Shown here: piece by piece, positions 11,605 to 24,031 of the stretch
Layout: every line of letters starts with the position of its first letter
Position numbering within the stretch: position 1 is the first letter of the stretch
Origin: Cryptomeria japonica
Taxonomy: Eukaryota > Streptophyta > Pinopsida > Cupressales > Cupressaceae
Length of the DNA stretch: 64,000 nt
Direction: 5' to 3'
Assembly (NCBI RefSeq): GCF_030272615.1
Contig: NC_081413.1
Span: forward strand, 146,234,476-146,298,475
Program-made: the position numbers and the translations under genes
The notes under the pieces: model-generated
The model's database searches: none
Told to the model about the DNA's origin: nothing
What the model saw: only the letters and a program-made list of their open reading frames with translations

Positions 11605-14600
11605 TGTAGTACCCCTGCCCTAATCTATTTCTAACCTTGGTTTAATCTTGATTAGTTTATCGTAATATTATGTTATAGTCAGATGGTTGATTTTACGCAT
11701 AGCTATTGATGTGATTTTCTCACTAGTTGTATGCAAGTTATTCAGTGTTCCTATTTCGTGATATTAGTATCGGACTAACGCTTTCATTAAATTTTATATA
11801 TGGATCCATGTATGATCTTGGTTGCAGGAAATTTCAGGTACAATGTCGCAGGAGTGCGAGGTTCATCTTCACCTGGATTGCAGGTTTGAGTGTACCTCTT
11901 GTAATCCTTAGAGTTGGATTAGGTGGTCGTAAGACCCTAGTTGACCTTAGTCGTGCTCCAGTGAGCATCGCCAGTCGTCGTCGGTAATCCCTTCTTGTTT
12001 GGGTTTGCGAGTTGTCTGTTTGGTTGACTTTCTCGATTTGCGTGCTTGGTGTGTTTGGTTAATTTGATTAATCAGTCCTTAGTAATTATCTTGTTTAAAT
12101 ATGCGTTTGTGCATTGAAGATTAATGGGCTAGATTAATCGGATTTTCGTTATACGATTTTGGTTGATATTGGATTGCTTATTTTAAATTGGGAGTAAATT
12201 CGATTAAATGTCTGATTTTGAATATTTAATGCATTTTATATATGCTGTTGAAAAAGGAAGTTTTATATTTGATCGCCATAGAGTTAATTGTGTTCTGTTG
12301 GCTTATTTGAATTGAAAGGTTAAATTTAATTAAGGGAGAAAATCGATTTTGGATTTGGAAAGCAAGTTAATTTGTTGTCTTAATTAGAAAAGTATTAAAT
12401 TGGAGAATTATTTTTAAATAAAAATTTTTAATTCCAAAAATGGAATTTTTGGGTCAACTCTTCCATATAACCCAAATTTGGGGAAATTGGAGGGGATGGA
12501 CTTTTTTGGAGAAATCTTGGTTGGAAAAATAATTTTGGACAAAAATTGGGGGTTTTGGAGAGGAAGATTGTTGGTTTGGATCTGACAGGATTGGGCTCTC
12601 CCTCAGCTATACCAGGATTGCGAATGAAGGTAGGATTCTGAATTTGTTTTTGAAAAAAAAAAAATCAATTTGATTGACCATTATGAGTTTGGCTGGAGAT
12701 TTTTATGGAAATGTGTATTTTCTTCATTGCTGTTTGCGTGTTTGAAACCCTTTGTTATTGGAAAGGATGAGAAACCTTCAAGAAAATATAATATCTAAAC
12801 CTGTTCGTTTAAACCGAAATTTATAGTGAATTGAAATCCATTAGCAAGCTCTGTAATGGGCGTTTTGTTTTAGTGGATCGAACTATGTTTTAAAAGGAAA
12901 TGGAAACATTTATTTTTTAATATCCGAACTGTGTGTTCGAAGAAAAATTTTAAACGTTTTTGTTTGAATCCGAACTGGGCGTTTTTATTTTTTTTGGGCT
13001 GGGCGTTTTTATTTTTTTTGGGCTGGGCATTTTTATTTGTTTTAACTGTGGGATTGGGGCCGGAGGGAGGGGAGCGGAGCTCCACCCGCTCCTCCCCCTT
13101 TCCCCCACGCGTCCCCCCGCTTGCTCCCCCACACGCCCTTACCTTCGCTTGCAAACCGCGGCGAGTGCGGCTCACGGCGGTGGCCGCAGGGTGCCGCGGC
13201 ACCTGCGGGCAACACCGTGAGCGCCGACCACGAGTGGTTCCCCGGCGCTGCGGCTAGGGCACAACCCGCCCTCTCCTAGGGTTTGTAACATGCGTTTTTT
13301 TTAAAAAAGAAATGAACATAGTTTTTAAAATGGTATTTTGTTTAATGTATTTTTTTTTTATTATTCAAAAAAATGGCATATAATAGTTGTAATATTATTT
13401 TAATGATAAGATTTAATTAGTTTCTTAATTAGAATTAGGGTGGCAGTATCATGATAAAAGTTGATTGGACATTGATTAATTATATAATGGAATTTATAAG
13501 TGGATTAATTATTCAATCTTCATTTCGTGACTTATGCCCCTTTCCTGATTAAGTTCTAAAACTGTTAACTTCACAACTAAATATCATTGAATATATTCTG
13601 ATCGATCTTGGATTAATGAATCTAGATCTTGATCGTTGAAATACGATGTAATTACTGCTTGATGATGTTAAATTTTATCGTAGAACATATCATTTGAGTA
13701 ATTGTAAAGTAGTGAAATATTTATTGTTGGGCATTAGAAATTTAACGATATGCATTGGGAATGACTATCTCCATTTAGATTCTATTTTTACATTTTTTTA
13801 TTTCCGTAATCCGTATTATGTAACTAGAATTGAAATTATGAATCTGTAGAGATTGATTTTAGACCAGTATGTTAATGATGTTTTGTTGGAGATTAAATAT
13901 CTTATTTTAGTTGATTAATGGTTGTCTGGATTTTATTAATATGAAATTGTTAAAAACTCATTACGGCTTTATATGCCTGTTCGATGCTTTGAACCTTAGG
14001 AGTTAGAAAACCAAGAACAACTTATCCCTTGATGAGGTAGATAACTGTAATCTGTTTTTAGATCATGTAGAGGACTTGATCGACTTGTAATGATTAAATC
14101 AATTGGAGGAAATATTGTCCTTTTTTTTTTCTAATTATCGCCCTTGCGAGTTTTATTGTTGTATTCGCTTTTAATTTTGAAATGGCATGTTTTCCTTTGT
14201 TTAGTAGGACCCTGTCGTATGGATTGACTTGGGGTTCCTATTTCAGTCCTCGATTCTGAGTTGACTGTTGTATTGTGGTAGTGTCATTTTGATCTTATCC
14301 TCCTTGTGTGTGTGAGTCGAATGATGATTGTGGTTGACCGTTGTCGGTCGGGTCTCTAGATTAGAGTACCGTCAGTAAGTGATTATCTTGAGTTGTCTTT
14401 GACCAGATGATTGTTTCTCTCTTCTTGAACTGCGTTTGTCTGACCATGTGTATTCCTTGGTTTTGAGTTCATTTGAGTTTAGTCTAGTGTCGTATGGGAA
14501 AGTGGCTTTTGATTGGGGGCCGCGCCCAAAGTGGCTGCTGGGTAACCCGTCGAAAGTGAGTCTAATAAGTGATAACCTAAATAGATTAGAATGTAATCTC

Positions 14601-15855
14601 TAAGTAAGATAAATGTGCCTCACACATGAGACGAGTGCTATCATAGACTCGACATGTTGTGAGAAGGCCTGAAATGGCAAACCATCTTCCTTGTCTTCAC
14701 GAGAGGAAGTGTGGGTCCACATGAGGCTTGGATGGGCCGGAAGCTCGGATTAGGTTGCCAGGGTGACCCAGTGTATGCGGCTGGGACCTATGAAGACTTG
14801 CCATGGTAACCATACCAGGTTGTGTGATGACACTTGTCCCTACGTTCGCTAGTGTGTTGTCGTTTTGTCCTGTTAGGAGTACCTTTGTGAGTCGTCCTTT
14901 TGTCTCTACCCTTGTGAGCGTCAGTTTCATGATAGACCTTGGGTGGTGATGGCTCAGTTTTATGGATGCTCTCTTGGACCTTTGCATTAGCTTAATTTTG
15001 TTCAGCTGGATCTTGTTCTTTTCAGGGATCGTTTATGTATTAATTGACCGATGCGGTCATTTGTATATTGTTTATGTATCGCCTTGATGGTTGGATTGTA
15101 TTTGGTGTAACCTCTTGTACTCTTAACCTTATTATTTATCACAGGGCTCTTGCAGTTGAGCAGACCCGGAGATGTAGCCCTTTAGGGGTGAACTCCGAGA
15201 TCATTATGGTGTTATGTGATGTATTCTCTTATGTTTCCTTATTCAGCTTTATCATGTATGATTAGCTTATGTTAGAATGGTTAAGTGGATAATTGGAATT
15301 AACTACAAATGCTTATATTCAGTTCTTTCTTGAATGCCATCTTGATCGAATGCGTAAGTGGTTTAGATGAGATTTATCGTAGATGTATGTATGTAACTTA
15401 GAGTAATGAATTATACTCAGTTGTTGTTAAGGAATTTAAATATGCTTGGAAAGATCTCTTATGTTATGATGTTATCCTAGTATATTGGAATGTTAGATGT
15501 ATGGTTTGTAATTTTAATCGAAAAGCTTGAATGAAGATTATGAATGGATCTTAATGATGAACCTTCACTTGTAAATTATATTTCCCTCTATGGAAAGGAA
15601 TTATCCTGATTAAGAATTATCTCGTTATTAAGATAGTTGGCTTATTGGATTAATTGTGTGAGTTATGTGAATTGTGAAATTTAAGTAATCTCGTTGGGAA
15701 ACTCTTTAGGTGTTAGTTGAAGTCTTCCGCTATGCAATCTGAATCTTTGCTATCTTGTTGCATCTTATGTGTTGTAACTTTAAAAAAAAAAAATTTTGCA
15801 CTCTATTCTTGTGTTTTGGCTTAATCCCTTCGGGGTTTCCTGGCGGGGCATTAAA
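11605..15855 (+). repeat. LTR B (central) of the LARD-like element (4251 bp)
   Basis: It serves as the 3' LTR for internal region A and the 5' LTR for internal region B. It starts TGTAGTACCCC but ends CATTAAA where A and C end CATTACA, so its terminal CA is mutated. It has three 24-bp units near 12978-13030, like C and unlike A. Its GC-rich island is at 13052-13285. Confidence 0.95.
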
Positions 15856-15857
15856 TT

Positions 15858-15869
15858 TGGTATCAGAGC
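15858..15869 (+). other. Primer-binding site B, initiator tRNA-Met type
   Basis: A second TGGTATCAGAGC, two bases after LTR B. An intact PBS after the central LTR shows that the duplicated unit starts at the beginning of an internal region. Confidence 0.95.
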
Positions 15870-18800
15870 CCATGTTGCAAACATTGGGATCTCTGGTGTC
15901 ACGTGTGCCCTCTATTGGTGTGAGGTGTATCGACCTTATGTGTATGCTTGTCCTCCTGTTGCATGTGAGTGATTGAGCAGACCTTAGCTTGTGTGGAACG
16001 TGTGTGTTCACACCTTGTTTTCACCTTCTTGATGTTGGTGTTTGAGTGCTTATTTGTGCATTGTATGCTTATTTTGAAGAAAATTAAATGATCATCACCA
16101 TTCCTCTCTTCTTTCTGGAAATTAAAATGATTAGGAGATGTGTGATTATCTTTGATTTGAGTTTCTTGTTGCAAGAGAAAAGGTTGTGACTTCTTGAACC
16201 CTTGTGTGAGCCTTTTGTTGCTTATGTTTTTAGATTATTAAAGGGCTATGGGTTTAAAAATTTATTTCAGTTATTGGGAGAAAACTGTTGTGTATGTTTA
16301 AAGAATTCTCCATGTGTCTTCCGAAAGATTGTCTTATGTGTTTTATTAAACCAGTTTGATTGAAGATTTATTTTAAGCTAATGCTCCATTGAACTCGCTT
16401 TTGGGTATATATGATTACCTTAATGTGTTTAGAAAGTGCGAATGAAAAGCTTTTTTGATGTGCATGCATTAATATGTTTTATTTGGGTTAATAGCTCCTT
16501 GCTTATCTTCAATCGTAATGTGATCTTTTCTAATAGGTTGCAAATTATGACTTGTGTCTATGTTATATTATTATTAAGTGAGTGTTCTTATGAGGTCTTG
16601 CATTATCGAAAAGATTGCCTCTCTTGATCTTTGTTTTGTTTGGAAAACTAGAACCTCTTGTTGCAACCATAATTATTGGAAACATTTTTGGTTAGGCTGA
16701 TTGTCATCCTTTTAAATGGTAGCGAAATGAAAACCGTGTAATTGAAATGATAGGCTTATAATGAGAAATTTTACAATGTAGCGTGATCTTGATTGATCTT
16801 GTGTCTTTGTAGGAAATAGTTTGGCTATCAAACTCTCTTTCCCTTCTCTTTGCCTAATCATAAGATTTTTAGAAATGATATTAAAGAGTGCATTGATTTA
16901 AATAGAATGCTATAGAACAGGTGAAATTGTATGGTTGCTTTTGGCTTCATAGTGATAGATGAAAGTCTTAAGCTTTAGAAATGAATTTGCTTAGCTAGTA
17001 ATTTAATTATGAATGCTTAGTGAGATTCGAGGAAGATATAGGAATGATGTTAATTCCTTATATAGTTGTGAATTGTTAATAATTTCAGTACTTGAATCTA
17101 GAGTAAACGTGATTCAGTTATTTATATAGAAAGCATAATTGGAATCTTCCTTGTATAGATGTTAGCGTACTGAAAAGTACTCCCCGTATATGTGACTAAA
17201 CCAGTATTGGTGTAATTGTGTGTATTGTAAGAAACCAGTACTTATCTTGTGTGCCCATGGGTTGGTGAAGTAATCAACCATGGAGGATATGTTGCTTATG
17301 AGTATGGGAAACCATACTGTTTATGTAATGTTGCTTATTTGTTTCCCTACTGAGTACCAAACCTCGGGTTGTGGGTAACTCAGTATGTTAAGGGGTCGTA
17401 TTCGAAGTAACCGTTCCTTGAATAGTATGGATTGGCGTACGAGTAATATCGACACGAAGTGAACTTAGCTTCTCTACTTTGAGGAATGATATAGTTGTAC
17501 TACTAAACTGTATCAAAGGTGTACTCAATACTTTCCCTTTTGATGAATCTATTTATAGGTTTATATGTGTTAGCCTATTCCTCTCTAGTTTTTGAGCATG
17601 TTGTTGGATTCTATTGCAGCATCTATTGCCTTGTCTTCATGAGAGGCGTGTTATTGTTCTTATATAAGTTGCCAACTGACTAGTGTTGGTAGACTTGTGG
17701 ATAGACCTTAGCCATGTATACCTCTAGCTTACGGCGAGTATCCTAAGAGGAACATCGCTATGCGGAGTGTGACCAGCACGTGCCTTATCCGCGGGGTACA
17801 CTGCCATGCCGGATACGTCCATTGCGTGCTTTGTCCGCTTGGAGTATTGCCATGCCGTGCTGAGACACGATGCGGGATGTAGTAGACATTTCCATGCGGC
17901 CTACCGCTAGGTATTGGGTAGAGCCATGCCACGTGACGACGTGATGCGGGGTGATGTCGAGGTGCACACTGCCATGCCATGTGGATGTGTGACTTGGCCA
18001 CACCACATGATGAGCTACTAGGATAGCTAGACGATTGTTCCTTCCTTCCTCGTTGGTGGCTAGCTATTAGTCACGTAGTGATGTAATGTGCAATTGTGAT
18101 TTTCTTTTAATTATTTATTTATTTCTTTGGGGATCAGCAATTTATTTTACTTTGACTGTGAAGGTTTAGCCACGATCTTGTGATCTTTTGCACTTTTGAT
18201 TTGGTGTTGATATTCTAGATTATTTTCTTGCCTTACTGTTGGAATTGAGGATTTATTATCTTTATTCTTCTGTACTTTGGTGGCTAAACTGGTTTATCCT
18301 CGTTGTTTTTGTATGCTGGTCTTGTGTTGCAATGTGAATTCCTCTCCAAGAACGTAGGAGACGAGCTTGGATGAGTTTATACGAGGAAGTAGACGCAGGG
18401 AACCTTGAGGATGGGGGTATGTGAGGCTGTGATGCAGCTAGTATCCACTACCTACCTATGTGTGGTGACTATCTCTTGGAGGCTAACCACCTTGCTCAAC
18501 AAGGGATATTCACAGAGGTCTTGTATGGAAGGTAGCACCGCTATGGTGTGCCTAGCACCATCGAGTCCTTGAGTGAGATATTGGATATTTATGATCATAT
18601 TGTTGTTCTGAGATCAGGCTTAGAGATACTGATCGTGCATGTTATCTTTGACCGAGCATTAGACATGCTCACATGTGGCCTTTTATGTTATGCATTCCAG
18701 TTATGTGGATGGTTATTGCATGTATCATGGAGTAAATTGTGTTAACTTGTCACTATGTTATGGGGCATAGTCTTTGGAAAGGTGTTCTTATGCCTGGCAA

Positions 18801-19264
18801 GTGTAATCAATTGAGTTATTTTGTTGCTCTTATTTCATGAAGGTTAATTTGGTGGTAGAAATTGATATTTTGAGCTAGCCCTATGTTATTAATTTTATGA
18901 TAAAGATGGATTGGTAAAGGAAATTGATCATTATGGCATGTTTGCTTGTCATTTTTGGTCGATGATTATGGTAATTGTTGTTTACCTCTTTGTAATGCTT
19001 TAATTTGGTGTAATGAAAGGAAGAAAGCTCTTGTATCTCTCCTATGAATATTGATAATTCCTAGAATATTTTAAAGGAATGTATGGTTTTAGATGTATCT
19101 TGCCATTGGATAATGGCGGTTGTAAAGGATTTTGCAATTATATTTCATTTATTTATGGAAAGATTTCTATGTGCAATTTGATCTTTGTTGAATGAGTTTC
19201 AGGGTGGATGCATACGACATGTTCTCCATCTAGCCTTACAACTTCCAGGAGTAAGTCGGAACCT

Positions 19265-19276
19265 AGGGGGGCAGAA
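19265..19276 (+). other. Polypurine tract B
   Basis: AGGGGGGCAGAA, identical to tract A, abuts LTR C. Confidence 0.85.
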
Positions 19277-22200
19277 TGTAGTACCCCTGCCCTAATCTAT
19301 TTCTAACCTTGGTTTAATCTTGATTAGTTTATCGTAATATTATGTTATAGTCAGATGGTTGATTTTACGCATAGCTATTGATGTGATTTTCTCACTAGTT
19401 GTATGCAAGTTATTCAGTGTTCCTATTTCGTGATATTAGTATCGGACTAACGCTTTCATTAAATTTTATATATGGATCCATGTATGATCTTGGTTGCAGG
19501 AAATTTCAGGTACAATGTCGCAGGAGTGCGAGGTTTGTCTTCACCTGGATTGCAGGTTTGAGTGTACCTCTTGTAATCCTTAGAGTTGGATTAGGTGGTC
19601 GTAAGACCCTAGTTGACCTTAGTCGTGCTCCAGTGAGCATCGCCAGTCGTCGTCAGTAATCCCTTCTTGTTTGGGTTTGCGAGTCGTCTGTTTGGTTGAC
19701 TTTCTCGATTTGCATGCTTGGTGTGTTTGGTTAATTTGATTAATCAGTCCTTAGTAATTATCTTGTTGAAATATGCGTTTGTGCATTGAAGATTAATGGG
19801 CTAGATTAATCGGATTTTCGTTATGCGATTTTGGTTGATATTGGATTGCTTATTTTAAATTGGGAGTAAATTCGATTAAATGTCTGATTTTGAATATTTA
19901 ATGCATTTTATATATGCTGTTGAAAAAGGAAGTTTTATATTTGATCGCCATAGAGTTAATTGTGTTCTGTTGGCTTATTTGAATTGAAAGGTTAAATTTA
20001 ATTAAGGGAGAAAATCGATTTTGGATTTGGAAAGCAAGTTAATTTGTTGTCTTAATTAGAAAAGTATTAAATTGGAGAATTATTTTTAAATAAAAATTTT
20101 TAATTCCAAAAATGGAATTTTTGGGTCAACTCTTCCATATAACCCAAATTTGGGGAAATTGGAGGGGATGGACTTTTTTGGAGAAATCTTGGTTGGAAAA
20201 ATAATTTTGGACAAAAATTGGGGGTTTTGGAGAGGAAGATTGTTGGTTTGGATCTGGCAGGATTGGGCTCTCCCTCAGCTATACCAGGATTGCGAATGAA
20301 GGTAGGATTCTGAATTTGTTTTTGAAAAAAAAAAAAATCAATTTGATTGACCATTATGAGTTTGGCTGGAGATTTTTATGGAAATGTGTATTTTCTTCAT
20401 TGCTGTTTGGGTGTTTGAAACCCTTTGTTATTGGAAAGGATGAGAAACCTTCAAGAAAATATGATATCTAAACCTGTTCGTTTAAACCGAAATTTATAGT
20501 GAATTGAAATCCATTAGCAAGCTCTGTAATGGGCGTTTTGTTTTAGTGGATCGAACTGTGTTTTAAAAGGAAATGGAAACATTTATTTTTTAATATCCGA
20601 ACTGTGTGTTCGAAGAAAAATTTTAAACGTTTTTGTTCGAATCCGAACAGGGCGTTTTTATTTTTTTTGGGCTGGGTGTTTTTAGTTTTTTTGGGCTGGG
20701 CGTTTTTATTTGTTTTAACTGTGGGATTGGGGTCGGAGGGCAGGGAGCGGAGCTCCACCCGCTCCTCCCCCTTTCCCCCGCGCATCCCCCCGCTTGCTCC
20801 CCCGCACGCCCTTACCTTCGCTTGCAAACCGCGACGGGTGCGGCTCACGGTGGTGGCCGCAGGGCGCCGCGGCACCTCCGAGCACCACCGTGAGCGCCGC
20901 CCACGAGTGGTTCCCCGGCGCTGCGGCTAGGGCACAGCCCGCCCTCGCCTAGGGTTTGTAACATGCATTTTTTTTTAAAAAGAAATGAACATAGTTTTTA
21001 AAATGGTATTTTGTTAAATGTATTTATTTTTTATTATTCAAAAAAATGGCATATAATAGTTGTAATATTATTTTAATGATAAGATTTAATTAGTTTCTTA
21101 ATTAGAATTAGGGTGGCAGTATCATGATAAAAGTTGATTGGACATTGATTAATTATATAATGTAATTTATAAGTGGATTAATTATTCAATCTTCATTTCG
21201 TGACTTATGCCCCTTTCCTGATTAAGTTCTAAAACTGTTAACTTCACAACTAAATATCATTGAATATATTCTGATCGATCTTGGATTAATGAATCTAGAT
21301 CTTGATCGTTGAAATACGATGTAATTACTGCTTGATGATGTTAAATTTTATCGTAGAACATATCATTTGAGTAATTGTAAAGTAGTGAAATATTTATCGT
21401 TGGGCATTAGAAATTTAACGATATGCATTGGGAATGACTATCTCCATTTAGATTCTATTTTTACATTTTTTTATTTCCGTAATCCATATTATGTAACTAG
21501 AATTGAAATTATGAATCTGTAGAGATTGATTTTAGACCGGTATGTTAATGATGTTTTGTTGGAGATTAAATATCTTATTTTAGTTGATTAATGGTTGTCT
21601 GAATTTTATTAATATGAAATGGTTAAAAACTCATTACAGCTTTATATGCCTGTTCGATGCTTTGAACCTTAGGAGTTAGAAAACCAAGAACAACTTATCC
21701 CTTGATGAGATAGATAACTGTAATCTGTTTTTAGATCATGTAGAGGACTTGATCGACTTGTTATGATTAAATCAATTGCAGGAAATATTGTCTTTTTTTT
21801 TTCTGATTATTGCCCTTGCGAGTTTTATTGTTGTATTCGCTTTTAATTTTGAAATGGCATGTTTTCCTTTGTTTAGTAGGACCCTGTCGTATGGATTGAC
21901 TTGGGGTTTCTATTTCAGTCCTCTATTCTGAGTTGACTGTTGTATTGTGGTAGTGTCATTTTGATCTTATCCTCCTTGTGTGTGTGAGTCGAATGATGAT
22001 TGTGGTTGACCGTTGTTGGTCGGGTCTCTAGATTAGAGTACCGTCAGTAAGTGATTATCTTGAGTCGTGTTTGACCAGATGATTGTTTCTCTCTTCTTGA
22101 AGTCCGTTTGTCTGACCATGTGTATTCCTTGGTTTTGAGTTCGTTTGAGTTTAGTCTAGTGTCGTATGGGAAAGTGGCTTTCGATTGGGGGCCGCGCCCA

Positions 22201-23527
22201 AAGTGGCTGCTGGGTAACCCATCGAAAGTGAGTCTAATAAGTGATAACCTAAATAGATTAGAATGTAATCTCTAAGTAAGATAGATTTGCCTCACACATG
22301 AGATGAGTGCTATCATAGACTCGACATGCTGTGAGAAGGCCTGAAATGGAAAACCATCTTCCTTGTCTTCACGAGAGGATGTGTGGGTCCACATGAGGCT
22401 TGGATGGGCCGGAAGCTCGGATTAGGTTGCCAGGGTGACCCAGTGTATGGGGCCGGGACCTATGAAGACTTGGCATGGTAACCATACCAGGTTGTGTGAT
22501 GACACTTGTCCCTACGTTCGCTAGTGTGTTGTCGTTTTGTCCTGTTAGGAGTACCTTTGTGAGTCGTCCTTTTGTCTTTACCCTTGTGAGCGTCAGTTTC
22601 ATGATAGACCTTGGGTGGTGATGGCTCAGTTTTATGGATGCTCTCTTGGACCTTTGTATTAGCTTAATTTTGTTCAGCTGGATCCTGTTCTTTTCAGGGA
22701 TTGTTTATGTATTAATTGACCGATGCAGTCGTTTGTATATTGTTTATGTATCGCCTTGATGGCTGGATTGTATTTGGTGTAACCTGTTGTACTCTTAACC
22801 TTATTATTTATCAGAGGGGTCTTGCAGTTGAGCAGACCCGGAGATGTAGCCCTTTAGGGGTGAACTCCGAGATCATTATGGTGTTATGTGATGTATTCTC
22901 TTATGTTTCCTTATTCAGCTTTATCATGTATGATTAGCTTATGTTAGAATGGTTAAGTGGATAATTGGAATTAACTACAAATGCTTATATTCAGTTCTTT
23001 CTTGAATGCCATCTTGATCGAATGCGTAAGTGGTTTAGATGAGATTTATCGTAGATGTATGTATGTAACTTAGAGTAATAAATTATACTCAGTTGTTGTT
23101 AAGGAATTTAAATATGCTTGGAAACATCTCTTATGTTATGATGTTATCCTAGTGTATTGGAATGTTAGACGTATGGTTTGTAATTTTAATCAAAAAGCTT
23201 GAATGAAGATTATGAATGGATCTTAATGATGAACCTTCGCTTGTGAATTATATTTCCCTCTATGGAAAGGAATTATCCTGATTAAGAATTATCTCGTTAT
23301 TAAGATAGTTAGCTTATTGGATTAATTGTGTGAGTTATGTGAATTGTGAAATTTAAGTAATCTCGTTGGGAAACTCTTTAGGTGTTAGTTGAAGTCTTCC
23401 GCTATGCAATCTGAATCTTTGCTATCTTGTTGCATCTTATGTGTTGTAACTTTAAAAAAAAAAAAATTTGCACTCTATTCTTGTGTTTTGGCTTAATCCC
23501 TTCGGGGTTTCCTGGCGGGGCATTACA
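19277..23527 (+). repeat. LTR C of the LARD-like element (4251 bp)
   Basis: It starts TGTAGTACCCC and ends CATTACA, followed directly by the TCATA duplication. It shares most diagnostic bases and the three-copy 24-bp tract (20651-20703) with LTR B. Its GC-rich island is at 20722-20956. Confidence 0.95.
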
Positions 23528-23532
23528 TCATA
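23528..23532. repeat. Target-site duplication TCATA, right copy (insertion 1)
   Basis: Identical to 3952-3956. The outer gag frame continues directly after it. Confidence 0.95.
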
Positions 23533-24031
23533 CTTCACAACCACAACTGATGTCCATGCAATATCAACAACACCCTCAATTGCAATATCAACCAAGCCTA
23601 CAAATGATGATCCCATCACAAGAAACACAACAATAGGGTCAATGTCAAGGCATGGCACAACCATAGCAACAAGAGCTATATCAAGACCTTTGTATTCTAG
23701 AGACACCAAAGACAACAATGTTAGAGCATCAATAGCCAATAGAGAGCATGATGTATAGACAAAGAGTATACCCAAGAATGAATGATGAACTTCCAAAATC
23801 TTTGATATCTGACACAGTTGCGCAACAACGTGAGAAGTTGCAAGGACAAATTGAAGCATTGCAAACCAAAGAGGCAAAGAAATTATACACCGATCAAGAT
23901 TTATGTCCTAATCCATTTGACAAGAGCTTGTACATGCCTCCCTTTCCTAAGCATTTTGAGGCACCTCGTTTTGAGAAATATAAAGGGACAGGCAACCCGA
24001 AAGACCATATACGAGCATTTTTCACAGCATG
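23533..24031 (+). pseudogene. gag: Gag of the outer Tat element, segment 2 of 3
   Basis: The Gln-rich frame left at 3956 resumes here and then enters the start of the Retrotrans_gag domain (conserved Pro-Phe-Asp and Phe-Glu-Lys-Tyr-Lys-Gly region near 23915-23990). At least three in-frame TAG codons fall between 23630 and 23735, in positions where flanking codons are mostly Gln, consistent with CAG-to-TAG changes. The longest open piece is 23748-24031. The second insertion cuts the domain after an Ala-Cys pair at 24031, and the remainder is at 34982. The inner Tat element encodes the same domain uncut near 52610-52219. Confidence 0.85.
24027..24031. repeat. Target-site duplication GCATG, left copy (insertion 2)
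   Basis: GCATG precedes the TGTTG end of the left LTR and is repeated at 34977-34981. Confidence 0.95.

Larger units (their letters stand above)
15856..19276 (+). other. Internal region B of the LARD-like element, non-coding
   Basis: A 3421-bp near-copy of internal region A with scattered substitutions and single-base indels, for example around 16909. It has the same CATGCGG-rich block near 17750-18002 and no coding region. Confidence 0.9.
3957..23527 (+). mobile_element. LARD-like non-autonomous LTR retrotransposon with LTR-internal-LTR-internal-LTR structure
   Basis: Three near-identical LTRs of about 4.25 kb (3957-8182, 11605-15855, 19277-23527) separate two near-identical internal regions of about 3.42 kb. 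Each internal region begins with an initiator-Met-type PBS and ends with a purine tract. A single TCATA duplication flanks the whole array, so all three LTRs behave as one insertion locus. Long LTRs with a non-coding internal region of about 3.5 kb match the LARD class of large retrotransposon derivatives, which must borrow proteins from an autonomous partner. No gag or pol similarity is visible on either strand. It interrupts the Gln-rich region of the outer gag. Confidence 0.9.

Noticed and set aside
23452-23877. 141-codon minus-strand frame across the end of LTR C
   Set aside because: It crosses the insertion junction and is the complement of the Gln-rich gag, which leaves the opposite strand free of stops.
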